Assembly: GCA_017631885.1 (NCBI GenBank)
Contig: JAGBSH010000026.1
Location: 1 to 64,000, forward strand
DNA: 64,000 bases
Source of the DNA: Fibrobacteraceae bacterium
GTDB taxonomy: Bacteria > Fibrobacterota > Fibrobacteria > Fibrobacterales > Fibrobacteraceae
Reading direction: 5' to 3'
Shown: positions 27,004-35,295 of the stretch, piece by piece
How positions within the stretch are numbered: the stretch's first letter is position 1
How the letters are laid out: each line of letters begins with the position of its first letter
Made by a program: the position numbers and the translations under genes
Notes under the pieces: model-generated
Seen by the model: the letters and a program-made list of their open reading frames with translations, nothing else
The model's database searches: none
Told to the model about the DNA's origin: nothing

Positions 27004-28521
27004 TTACTTAATGTCCGTACGTTTGAATTCGATGCGACGATTCTTCGCACGACCTTCAGCAGTCTTATTGGAGGCAATCGGTTCTGCATCTCCGACACCT
27101 TTTGTTTGAATACGACTATCGGCAATACCTTTTTCAACAAGGAATGCCTTAACGGCCGCGGCGCGGTCTGCAGACAATTCTTTATTCTTTTCTTTGCGGC
27201 CAACGTTATCGGTGTGACCAACAATTTCAAATGTCGTTTCTGGGAAAGATTCCATAATATCTACCACTTTCATCAAGGAGATATAAGAATCTTGAGTGAT
27301 TGTAGCTTTACCAGATTCGAAGTTTACACCATCAAGAACAAAGACTTTCTTTGGTGGTTCAGGAACTTCATCTGGGCAACCATCATCATCTTTATAGCTA
27401 TTGAATGCTTCTGGTTGTTCTGGGCAGAGGTCAACATTTTTACAAACGTGTGCGTATTGATCAAATTGAGCTTTAGCTTCAACCCATGGATCACAGATAC
27501 CATCACGGTCGTTATCTGCATCTGGGCAGCCATCATCATCTTGAACACCATCAAAGTCTTCGGCTTCTTCTGGGCACTGGTCTAACCCAGAACAAACTTC
27601 CATATACTTGTCAGCAACATTATCTTCTGTTACCCATGGATCACAAAGGCCATCAGCATCAGTATCTGGGTTACGTGTTTCTTCAACAACTTCTACAACC
27701 ACTTCTTTTGGCTGAGTAGTAAGACCAATATCGGATTTGCCTTTACCACGTTTCAACAAAGGAGATGTTGAAGAACAATAGAAGTCAGGATTAGAAAGAG
27801 AAGCATTATTGAACTTAGGATCTAAAGAAACATTAGTGCGGTTCACCTTAATGAAACGGTTGAACGGATAATAGTTCTTGTAGATGTCGTTGTATTCCAC
27901 TTTAGTCTGACCTGCAGCTGGGTCAGCATAGACACCATAGTAATGGTTATCCATAAAGATGTTGTTGCGTGCAACCACGTTAGATGGTCCTTTCAATGCA
28001 AGACCAGAATAACCATTGCGCATTACAACGTTATGTTCAATATTGGCATCTAGTGATTTCGCACCCCATGCCAAAATCCCAGACCAGCGGTTCCCGTATA
28101 CCACATTGTTACGAAGATCTGGTAAAGAAATAAAGGCAGCAATACCTGTTGCTTTGTTATCTAAAACAAAGCAATCGTGGATGTAAGGAGCAGCGTTTTC
28201 GCAAAGAATACCTTCTATACCATTACGAACGGTAAAGTGAGACATTTCAGCTCCAGAAGTCCCCATTACAGTAGGACCTCGACGCCCACCATCAATAATG
28301 GTTGTCTTAGGGTCTTCACCCTTCAAAACAACACCCATCACCAATGTGATGTTTTCGTTATAAACGCCACGAGCTACCTTAATGGTATCGCCAGCATCGG
28401 CATTACCGAGAGCGTCAGCAATCTTCGGATAATCACCGGGGACATTAATTATTTTCGCCACGGCTGTCCCGGAGAGGAAAACAGCCCCGGCCAATAAAAA
28501 GACCAGTTTCTTTAGGGTCAT
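27004..28521 (-). CDS. OmpA-family protein with N-terminal beta-helix and TSP3-like repeats
   Basis: 505 aa from ATG 28521 (the longer frame would need TTG), with a signal peptide ending near FLSGTAVA. Domains in order: right-handed parallel beta-helix of the NosD/pectate-lyase-like type (about 25-250; IINVPGDYPKIADAL, NGIEGILCEN); an Asp/Cys-rich calcium-binding thrombospondin-type-3-like linker (about 280-385; DTDADGLCDPW, DDDGCPDADNDRDGICDPW); and a C-terminal OmpA peptidoglycan-binding domain (about 395-505; FEIVGHTDNVGRKEKN, then AEGRAKNRRIEF). It likely anchors an extracellular or periplasmic beta-helix to the cell wall. First gene of the operon. Confidence 0.88.
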   Translation of the reverse strand: MTLKKLVFLLAGAVFLSGTAVAKIINVPGDYPKIADALGNADAGDTIKVARGVYNENITLVMGVVLKGEDPKTTIIDGGRRGPTVMGTSGAEMSHFTVRNGIEGILCENAAPYIHDCFVLDNKATGIAAFISLPDLRNNVVYGNRWSGILAWGAKSLDANIEHNVVMRNGYSGLALKGPSNVVARNNIFMDNHYYGVYADPAAGQTKVEYNDIYKNYYPFNRFIKVNRTNVSLDPKFNNASLSNPDFYCSSTSPLLKRGKGKSDIGLTTQPKEVVVEVVEETRNPDTDADGLCDPWVTEDNVADKYMEVCSGLDQCPEEAEDFDGVQDDDGCPDADNDRDGICDPWVEAKAQFDQYAHVCKNVDLCPEQPEAFNSYKDDDGCPDEVPEPPKKVFVLDGVNFESGKATITQDSYISLMKVVDIMESFPETTFEIVGHTDNVGRKEKNKELSADRAAAVKAFLVEKGIADSRIQTKGVGDAEPIASNKTAEGRAKNRRIEFKRTDIK

Positions 28522-28718
28522 ATTGCTAGTATTCTCCAATCATAAAACACATTCGTCATCACTTTGCAAAAATCACAAAATGAAATCCAAGGTGGAATAT
28601 ACCTTCAAAAAAGCCATTAGTCAAACCATTTTCACAAAATGGTGCATTTTTTTGCCTTTGTAAACAAAATTATTCATTATTCCGTTAAAAAAAACGCACC
28701 AATTTTACAGATTTTTTA

Positions 28719-28901
28719 CTATTTGGCTTCTTCGTCCTTTTTACTTTCCTGGATATAATTTCTAATATCCTGGCTGATTTTCTTAATATCTTGCAAGTTC
28801 TTGCGAGCCCGCGTACCAGCAGACTTATTGCCTCTTTCAAACTTGTCAAATTCCCTTCTGAAGGATTCGAAGGCTTGTTCTAAATCAGTAATTAACTTCA
28901 T
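28719..28901 (-). CDS. Small histone H1-like (Hc1-type) DNA-binding protein
   Basis: 60 aa from ATG 28901, which has GGAG 5 nt upstream; the longer frame lacks a ribosome site. It is helical and highly charged. The central segment GNKSAGTRARKNLQDIKK closely resembles the conserved core of the small histone H1-like Hc1-family proteins of Bacteroidetes and relatives (GNKAAGTRARKxxLE, from memory). The expected role is nucleoid-associated DNA binding. Monocistronic in appearance: 105 nt from mqnD and 198 nt from the ompA-like start. Confidence 0.72.
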   Translation of the reverse strand: MKLITDLEQAFESFRREFDKFERGNKSAGTRARKNLQDIKKISQDIRNYIQESKKDEEAK

Positions 28902-29005
28902 AAAAACTCCCATGAAGATGGTTTTTCTTGGAAAATAAATAAAATTTGGCAAAATAGCTCAAATTTTCTTTATTTTCCCCATTTTTAAACTTTTTATTAC
29001 ACTTA

Positions 29006-29803
29006 TTATAGTTTAGAAAAAGCGATTCGTTCTAATTCTTGAAGTGCCAAACGTCCTTTTTCACCCATGTCATAAGAAAAATCAGTCACAAAAGTCCGAA
29101 TATGAGCTTCAATTACTTCTTTTTCCTGAATTTGTGCTTTTTGCGCAATAAATGGCGTTATCATTTGATTTCGTTTTTTGGCAACTAAAATACTTTGACG
29201 AATTTCATTTTCGATAGCCAAACAACAGTCAAGAGATAATGATTTCCGAGCAACAGCAATCCCTAATGGAATAGGTATTCCTGTTGAGTTTTCCCAGTAT
29301 TCTCCAAGATCTTGAATCAAGAATAAACCATCTTGTTTCCAAGTAAACCGATGCTCATGAATAACAACCCCTTGATATGCTTTTTTAGCCAATAAAAAAC
29401 GATATACTTCATCAAAAAAGGCGTATTCACATAACGGAGTTTTTGATAGTTCTCTTTTTGCAAAAAATTTAAACAGCAACGCGGCTGTTGTATCTTTACC
29501 AGGTAAAAGAACGGGATTTTCAATAGAACATGTATTGTTTTTTGTTCCAAGAAATAAAGGACCACATGAATAACCAATCGCTCCACCACAAGAAAGTAAC
29601 CGATAATTTTCTGATATGGTTGGAAAAACACCACTACTTATTTTAGCCACATCCAATTCAGATCGTTTTACCATTTCATTTAATGTTTGAACATCAGCAA
29701 AACAAACATCCCATGTAAATGGAGAATTAGGTAAACCTTGCAATAAAGCCTCATAGATGTATGTATCGTTTGGGCAAGGAGAAATGCCTATTTTTAGGCG
29801 CAT
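29006..29803 (-). CDS. mqnD: 1,4-dihydroxy-6-naphthoate synthase (futalosine menaquinone pathway)
   Basis: 265 aa, a periplasmic-binding-protein-like fold enzyme. The N-terminus LKIGISPCPNDTYIYEAL matches the MqnD signature (SPCPNDT). DVAKISSGVFP and HEHRFTWKQDGL-type segments follow the family. MqnD converts cyclic de-hypoxanthinyl futalosine to 1,4-dihydroxy-6-naphthoate on the way to menaquinone. It overlaps mqnB by 10 nt, so the two consecutive-pathway enzymes are coupled. The other pathway genes (mqnA, mqnC, mqnE) are not in the window. Confidence 0.93.
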   Translation of the reverse strand: MRLKIGISPCPNDTYIYEALLQGLPNSPFTWDVCFADVQTLNEMVKRSELDVAKISSGVFPTISENYRLLSCGGAIGYSCGPLFLGTKNNTCSIENPVLLPGKDTTAALLFKFFAKRELSKTPLCEYAFFDEVYRFLLAKKAYQGVVIHEHRFTWKQDGLFLIQDLGEYWENSTGIPIPLGIAVARKSLSLDCCLAIENEIRQSILVAKKRNQMITPFIAQKAQIQEKEVIEAHIRTFVTDFSYDMGEKGRLALQELERIAFSKL

Positions 29804-30474
29804 AAAAAACCTGCTTGCTGTAAAACATTTTTCAAAGCTAAAAGTGCTTCAGAAATTTTCCATAAAGATTTTTTCCGAGTGCTAACATAATTGCTGATTG
29901 CTCGAATTTCATAACAAGGAACATCAAACGCTTTACAAACGGCAAAACTCGCAGCCCCTTCCATTGATTCTACATCGGCATCAAAAAGCAATTGACGAAT
30001 TTCTGCTAATTCTTCTGTACCTGTACAGCAATTGACGGTAATCCCAGATGCCCTTTTTAATGCTTGTAGCCATTTTGGTGCGTTTTCCAAAGAAGCGCCT
30101 GAATAAAGTTGAGGAGAACCTCCCCCAATTCTAGCCCATGGTAAAAAAGAACCATCTTTATCTTCAACGCCTAAATCACCTATGTATTCAGAATCAATAC
30201 AAACTACATCACCGATAGAAATGCCTCTATTTTTAAACGCGCCACCGATTCCAACTTGCAAAACCATTGAAAATTTTTGCTTAGCAAGTATTGCCGAAAG
30301 ATTTGTAGAAAATTCAAGCAAGCCAACACCTAGAATAGCAACATAAGCCTTTGCATTTGGCAAAAGAACTGCTGAAGACCCAGGATTTTCAATAGAAGGA
30401 AAAAGTCTAGAGAATTCCACCGTAGAAGCGAACGCAATTAATGGTAAAGATTCTTGTACTTGATTAAGCGTCAT
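29794..30474 (-). CDS. mqnB: Futalosine hydrolase
   Basis: 226 aa from ATG 30474, which overlaps the pfkB stop as ATGA; the longer frame to 30600 lies inside pfkB. Nucleoside phosphorylase/MTAN fold: LQVGIGGAFKNRGISIGDVV, then DVESMEGAASFAVCKAFDVP (active-site Glu in the SMEGAA motif) and EIRAISNYVSTR. MqnB removes hypoxanthine from futalosine. Adjacent mqnD supports this over other MTAN-family functions. Confidence 0.92.
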   Translation of the reverse strand: MTLNQVQESLPLIAFASTVEFSRLFPSIENPGSSAVLLPNAKAYVAILGVGLLEFSTNLSAILAKQKFSMVLQVGIGGAFKNRGISIGDVVCIDSEYIGDLGVEDKDGSFLPWARIGGGSPQLYSGASLENAPKWLQALKRASGITVNCCTGTEELAEIRQLLFDADVESMEGAASFAVCKAFDVPCYEIRAISNYVSTRKKSLWKISEALLALKNVLQQAGFLCA

Positions 30475-31445
30475 TCCGTAATGCTTTCCACTATCAATGA
30501 CAATTCTTTTTCCATTTCGGCTATTCTTTCCAAAGACATTTCCCAAGGTTGTTCTACTTCGCAACGTGCAGAAGCTACTGCTGTTGCTTTTACAAGACAT
30601 TCTTCAACAGAAAGTCCAAGAGAATCAGCGTAAATCCAACCAGCAAGAAAAGAATCCCCTGCACCGATACAGTTAACAACTTCAACACTTGGAGGTTGCA
30701 AGCGTAAAATCTGTAATTTACCTTCTAAGCGGTAAAAGACTCTAACGGGATTTTCTTCGTCTGTAACAATTAAATACTTGATAGGCAAACGTTCTAATAC
30801 AGCAGTAGCTGCTATTTTCCAGAATTGCGGAGAAGACGTGACTAATGGAATTGAAAGCCGTTGTAAAAGTTCACAATATTCTTCCATATTCAATTTTAAA
30901 ACTTCTACGCCCTTTTCTAATAAGCCATCAATATCTTTAACAGCATCAATATAAAGCCTTTTTCCAGAAAAATCAAAATTGACTAAAGTAGTCATATCAA
31001 AGCTTTTGGGGTTAGAACCACAAAGAGCAATGCGAGGAACACTTTCCCAAATTTCTTCTAGGCTAAAACGGAAATCTTCCATTTCTTGCGGCGTTAATTC
31101 CGGTGATGGTTCTATAAGTTCTGTTGTCTCTTTTGCCTGGATATCTTTATTGGTTACGATAGTTGTACAAATACGCGTCGGAGAAGCAATCCAGACAGGA
31201 ACTTGCCGAATGCCTGTATCTGCGATAGCATCAAAAATTTTATTGCCATAGCCAGTCCCCAAAAAATGAGACAATACAATTTTACCACCAAGCAACTGCA
31301 AAACACGTGCGCAATTAATTCCCTTTCCTGACGCAAATTCAATAGCCCGAGGTATACGCCGCACTTCACCAAGACGCAATTCATCTAGGATAAAAAGTCG
31401 CTGCCATGCTGGGTTCAAACCTAGGACTAAAGTTTCTTGATTCAT
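30471..31445 (-). CDS. PfkB-family sugar kinase (1-phosphofructokinase/tagatose-6-phosphate kinase type)
   Basis: 324 aa. Ribokinase fold with LGLNPAWQRLF at the start and FASGKGINCARVLQLLG near 38 (family signature 1). The C-terminal signature 2 NCIGAGDSFLAGW contains the catalytic Asp. The N-terminal LNPA/GKGINVA pattern resembles FruK/LacC enzymes that phosphorylate sugar phosphates; the exact substrate is unresolved. It overlaps tyrS upstream and mqnB downstream by 4 nt each (ATGA), giving a tight four-gene operon. Confidence 0.85.
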   Translation of the reverse strand: MNQETLVLGLNPAWQRLFILDELRLGEVRRIPRAIEFASGKGINCARVLQLLGGKIVLSHFLGTGYGNKIFDAIADTGIRQVPVWIASPTRICTTIVTNKDIQAKETTELIEPSPELTPQEMEDFRFSLEEIWESVPRIALCGSNPKSFDMTTLVNFDFSGKRLYIDAVKDIDGLLEKGVEVLKLNMEEYCELLQRLSIPLVTSSPQFWKIAATAVLERLPIKYLIVTDEENPVRVFYRLEGKLQILRLQPPSVEVVNCIGAGDSFLAGWIYADSLGLSVEECLVKATAVASARCEVEQPWEMSLERIAEMEKELSLIVESITE

Positions 31446-32749
31446 TGGAAATTCACCTTGAAATAATTGCGTTTACCAACTTGCACAACAATCATTGCGC
31501 CAGCAGGAACTTTAAGGATAGCCATTGCATCATCCACTTTCCATTCTGCCCATTCAGCATCAAGAGCTTTGAATTTTTCTGTTTCTTCTACAATTAATTT
31601 ATCAGCAACGCTCACTTTATCGGCATACTTAACACGGATTTTGACACCACCATTTTGTACCATTCGGCGAGCCTCGCCTTTGCTTTTAAAGGCACCGATT
31701 TCAACAAACAAATCAAGAACCGGTTTTTCACCGTTTGTAAGAGAAACTTCTTTTGCGTCACCAGGAATTGCACTTCCACTATGCACTTCGCGTTCTTTTT
31801 GTGCGGCGGCAAGGGCGGCTTCTTCACCATAGTATTGAGTTACAATATCAATGGCTAAGCGATGTTTGGCTTCATTTGGGTTCATTTTCCCAGAAGCAAT
31901 ATCTGCACTCATTTGACGAACTTCTTCTAAAGGGACTTCGGTTAAAAGTTCAAACCAGTTTTCAATTAAGGAATCTGCCAAACTATAAATTTTGTGATAC
32001 ATTACATCGGCAGGCTCGTTTAAACCTACATAGTTTCCTATGGATTTACTCATTTTGACTTTGCCATCGGTTCCAAGCAATATAGGCATAAACATACCTA
32101 TTTGAGGTTCCATTCCTTCAAAGATCTGAAGGTCACGACCACGTAATACGTTGAACTTTTGATCTGTTCCACCAAGTTCTACATCACTTGTGATAGCGAC
32201 AGAATCGTAACCCTGCATCATTGGGTACATAAATTCATGAAGGCTTATTGGTTGGTTCGAAGTGTAACGATTATTGAAATCTTCTCGTTCTAGCATTTGA
32301 GCGACAGTAAACTGCCCCATAAGCTCTGTGACTTTAGAAAAAGGTAATTTAGAGAACCACTCACCATTGTAATGAATTTCTACTTGTTCACGGCGTACTA
32401 CTTTAAAAAATTGTTCTTGGTACTCTTTAGCATTTTCGAGAACTTGTTCATGACTAAGACGTGGACGCGCTTTGTTTCTGCCACTAGGGTCGCCAATTTG
32501 CGCTGTATAATCACCAACAATTAAAACAACTGTGTGCCCTAAATCTTGGAACTGACGCAATTTGCGCATTACTACTGTATGACCAAAATGAACGTCTGGA
32601 GCAGTTGGATCTACACCAAGTTTAATTCTAAGAGGAACTCCTGTTTCATAAGATTTTTGGAGTTTCTTTTCTAGTTCTTGCTGAGGGACAATTTCTGTAA
32701 CACCTCTAAGTAAAATTTCTAACTGCTCTTTAACAGGACGAAATTGCAT
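31442..32749 (-). CDS. tyrS: Tyrosyl-tRNA synthetase
   Basis: 435 aa class I aminoacyl-tRNA synthetase. HIGH-type motif HFGH in GVDPTAPDVHFGHTVV (about 45-60). KMSKS is present in DGKVKMSKSIGNYVG. Tyr-site segments (QGYDSVAI, GGTDQKFNVLRGR) and a C-terminal S4 RNA-binding domain (SKGEARRMVQNGGVKI) are present. AGGA precedes the ATG. First gene of the tyrS-pfkB-mqnB-mqnD run and divergent from prfA across 146 bases. Confidence 0.96.
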   Translation of the reverse strand: MQFRPVKEQLEILLRGVTEIVPQQELEKKLQKSYETGVPLRIKLGVDPTAPDVHFGHTVVMRKLRQFQDLGHTVVLIVGDYTAQIGDPSGRNKARPRLSHEQVLENAKEYQEQFFKVVRREQVEIHYNGEWFSKLPFSKVTELMGQFTVAQMLEREDFNNRYTSNQPISLHEFMYPMMQGYDSVAITSDVELGGTDQKFNVLRGRDLQIFEGMEPQIGMFMPILLGTDGKVKMSKSIGNYVGLNEPADVMYHKIYSLADSLIENWFELLTEVPLEEVRQMSADIASGKMNPNEAKHRLAIDIVTQYYGEEAALAAAQKEREVHSGSAIPGDAKEVSLTNGEKPVLDLFVEIGAFKSKGEARRMVQNGGVKIRVKYADKVSVADKLIVEETEKFKALDAEWAEWKVDDAMAILKVPAGAMIVVQVGKRNYFKVNFQ

Positions 32750-32895
32750 AAATAAATCCTTTTGCTTTTTTCACACCGAATATAGCAAAAACAAATCTCT
32801 CCTTTTTGGCATTTTCTTATCAAATTTGTTTGTAATACTTAAATTGCCTCTATTCACACCCAATAATCAATGTCTAAATTACTACATTGTGCCTG

Positions 32896-33963
32896 ATGAA
32901 AGAAAAAGCTCAAAAACTAATTGAAAAATACGAAGAACTTGAATCAGAACTTGGCAATCCTGATGTTGTTGCTGATCAAGTCCGTTATTCTAAAATTCAC
33001 AAGCAATACAAGGGTATAGAAAAGGCTGTTTTAAAAGCTAGGGAATATCTACAAACCACTAGTGATCTAGAAGAATGGAAAATAGCACTTTCTGATTCTG
33101 ACCCAGAAATGGTGGCTTGTGCTAAAGAAGAAATTTCCGCTATTGAAAAAAAGCTCCCTGAAATGACAGATGAACTCCAGATTCTTATGGTTCCAAAAGA
33201 CCCTTGGGATTTTAGAAATGCGACTTTAGAAATTCGAGGTGGTACTGGAGGCGATGAGTCTGCTTTGTTTGCTGGAGACTTATTCCGTATGTATCGCGGT
33301 TATTGCGATAGAATGGGTTGGAAAATGACCATCCAAGAAGCTTCAGAAGGAACTGTTGGTGGGTTTAAAGAAATTCGCATTTTTATTGAAGGCGAAAGCG
33401 TTTATGGCACATTGAAATTTGAAAGTGGTGTGCACCGCGTTCAACGTGTACCTGAAACAGAAACTCAAGGCCGCGTTCATACATCAGCAGCAACTGTTGC
33501 TATTTTGCCAGAAGCTGAAGAAGTGGATGTAGAAATTAAAGAATCCGACATTAAAATGGATACTTATCGAGCTAGTGGAGCTGGTGGACAGTATATTAAC
33601 AAAACGGATTCTGCCGTTCGCTTAACACATATTCCTACCGGAGTTGTGGTAAGTTGCCAAACAGAACGTTCTCAGTTACAAAACCGTTTGCATGCTATGG
33701 AAATGCTTCGTTCAAAAATTCTAGACGAAGTTATTGCAAGGAAAGAAAAAGCAGAAGCTGCTAATCGTAAAGCTCTTGTTGGAACTGGTGATCGTTCTGC
33801 TAAAATCAGAACGTACAATTATCCACAAAATCGAATCACAGATCATAGAATCGGTTTGACTCTTTATAGCCTAGACCAAGCTATGACAGGTGATATTCAA
33901 GAAGTAATCAATGGGCTTCAAATGGCAAATGCCCAAGAAAAATTGGGGAAGTTTAACGCCTAA
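32896..33963 (+). CDS. prfA: Peptide chain release factor 1
   Basis: 355 aa from ATG 32896; the longer frame would start at TTG 32887. It carries the RF1 codon-recognition domain and the catalytic GGQ loop in YRASGAGGQYINKTDSAVR, whose Gln is methylated by PrmC. RF1 reads UAA and UAG. The C-terminal SAKIRTYNYPQNRITDHRI is diagnostic. No clear Shine-Dalgarno is visible. Its stop overlaps prmC by one base (TAATG), the usual coupling of substrate and modifying enzyme. Confidence 0.97.
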   Translation: MKEKAQKLIEKYEELESELGNPDVVADQVRYSKIHKQYKGIEKAVLKAREYLQTTSDLEEWKIALSDSDPEMVACAKEEISAIEKKLPEMTDELQILMVPKDPWDFRNATLEIRGGTGGDESALFAGDLFRMYRGYCDRMGWKMTIQEASEGTVGGFKEIRIFIEGESVYGTLKFESGVHRVQRVPETETQGRVHTSAATVAILPEAEEVDVEIKESDIKMDTYRASGAGGQYINKTDSAVRLTHIPTGVVVSCQTERSQLQNRLHAMEMLRSKILDEVIARKEKAEAANRKALVGTGDRSAKIRTYNYPQNRITDHRIGLTLYSLDQAMTGDIQEVINGLQMANAQEKLGKFNA

Positions 33964-34823
33964 TGCAAAAGCTCATTGATATTCTCAACAAGACTACTGA
34001 ATTTTTCAAAAAAAACGGTGTCCCTAACCCGAAACTTGATGCCCAATATATTTTGGCTCATGGATTAAATATGAAACGGATGGAGCTCTATCTTAACTTT
34101 GATAGACCTTTATCTGAAGAAGAATTAATTCTTTTACGTCCTATGGTTGCAAGGCGTGCAAAAAGAGAACCTTTGCAACATATTATTGGCAATACCAGTT
34201 TCCGCGGTCATGAAATTCAATGCGATAAAAGAGCTTTAATACCAAGGCCAGAAACAGAAATGCTTGTGGATATGTTAAAAGAGAGAATCTCTTTAGATGA
34301 ATCTTTACATTTACATATTGCTGATATAGGAACAGGTTCTGGAGCAATAGCTATTGCTCTTGCAAAAGAAATGTCTAATGTTAAAGTTTTTGCCTCAGAC
34401 ATTTCAACTGATGCATTAGAATTGGCAAAAATAAATGCTGAAAATAATGCATGTCTTGAAACATTATCTTTTTATGAAGGGAGTCTTTTAAACGCTTTAC
34501 CACAAGACGCTTTCCCCTTACATGCTTTGGTCGCAAACTTACCTTACATTCCAGAAAAAGATAAATCATCTTTACAACCAGAAGTCTGTTTTGACCCAGA
34601 ACTTGCGCTTTTTGCTGGAGATGATGGTTTACTATTAATCCGAGAATTACTTGTTCAACTTAAAGGAAAAATTGTTGCTAACGCACCTATTCTTTTAGAA
34701 ATTGCATCTGGACAAGAAATTATTTTAGAAGAAGAATCAAAAAACTATTCTCATTTAGAATGGGTTTGTTCTCACAAAGATTACTTTGGCAATGTTCGCT
34801 TTGTTGAATATCGCGCCAAATAA
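33963..34823 (+). CDS. prmC: Release factor glutamine methyltransferase PrmC
   Basis: 286 aa. N-terminal helical domain, then a Rossmann SAM-methyltransferase fold with IADIGTGSGAIAIALAKE (SAM-binding). The Gln-binding motif appears as ANLPYIPE rather than the canonical NPPY; an NLPY variant occurs in other PrmC proteins. It methylates the GGQ Gln of release factors. It overlaps prfA by one base and is convergent with the rlpA-like gene, whose stop lies one base away. Confidence 0.95.
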   Translation: MQKLIDILNKTTEFFKKNGVPNPKLDAQYILAHGLNMKRMELYLNFDRPLSEEELILLRPMVARRAKREPLQHIIGNTSFRGHEIQCDKRALIPRPETEMLVDMLKERISLDESLHLHIADIGTGSGAIAIALAKEMSNVKVFASDISTDALELAKINAENNACLETLSFYEGSLLNALPQDAFPLHALVANLPYIPEKDKSSLQPEVCFDPELALFAGDDGLLLIRELLVQLKGKIVANAPILLEIASGQEIILEEESKNYSHLEWVCSHKDYFGNVRFVEYRAK

Positions 34824-34824
34824 T

Positions 34825-35295
34825 TCATTCACCTTCAATAACTTCAGCCCGAACTTCTGCATGGCCTACTTTATCTAGGCCTATTTTTTTTCCAGCCGCA
34901 GCACTTAAATCTAAAATACGACCTTTAGCATAAGGGCCTCTATCATTTACCCGCACAACAACACTTTCTCCAGTATCCACTCTTGTGACTCGAAGCCAAG
35001 TATTGAATGGTAAAGATTTATGGGCACATGTCATTTCGCTTGAATCAAATGTTTCTCCATTTGCAGTCAAGTTGCCTTCAAAACCTGGACCGTAATAACT
35101 AGCTTCACCATATAAAACAGAACCTATTTTAGCCTTTTTTACTGTTTTCTTTTTACCTGATTTAGATACTTGTTCTGACTTTGTTGTATATGTCCCTGTT
35201 GATCTATCGTAACCACCTCGAGATGGTAAAGCACACCCGCTCAATAAAGAAAGCGTAAAAAAGAGAACTAGAAATATTGGCTTATTCGAAATCAT
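34825..35295 (-). CDS. rlpA: RlpA-like lipoprotein (double-psi beta-barrel)
   Basis: 156 aa from ATG 35295; the signal peptide from there ends in lipobox LLSGC. It overlaps the upstream TPR gene by 14 nt. A short Ser/Lys-rich linker leads to the RlpA double-psi beta-barrel: GEASYYGPGFEGNLTANGE, MTCAHKSLPFNTWLRV, VRVNDRGPYAKGRILDLS. RlpA proteins are septal or lateral-wall lytic transglycosylases acting on denuded glycans. This one lacks a C-terminal SPOR domain, which some homologues carry. Confidence 0.92.
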   Translation of the reverse strand: MISNKPIFLVLFFTLSLLSGCALPSRGGYDRSTGTYTTKSEQVSKSGKKKTVKKAKIGSVLYGEASYYGPGFEGNLTANGETFDSSEMTCAHKSLPFNTWLRVTRVDTGESVVVRVNDRGPYAKGRILDLSAAAGKKIGLDKVGHAEVRAEVIEGE

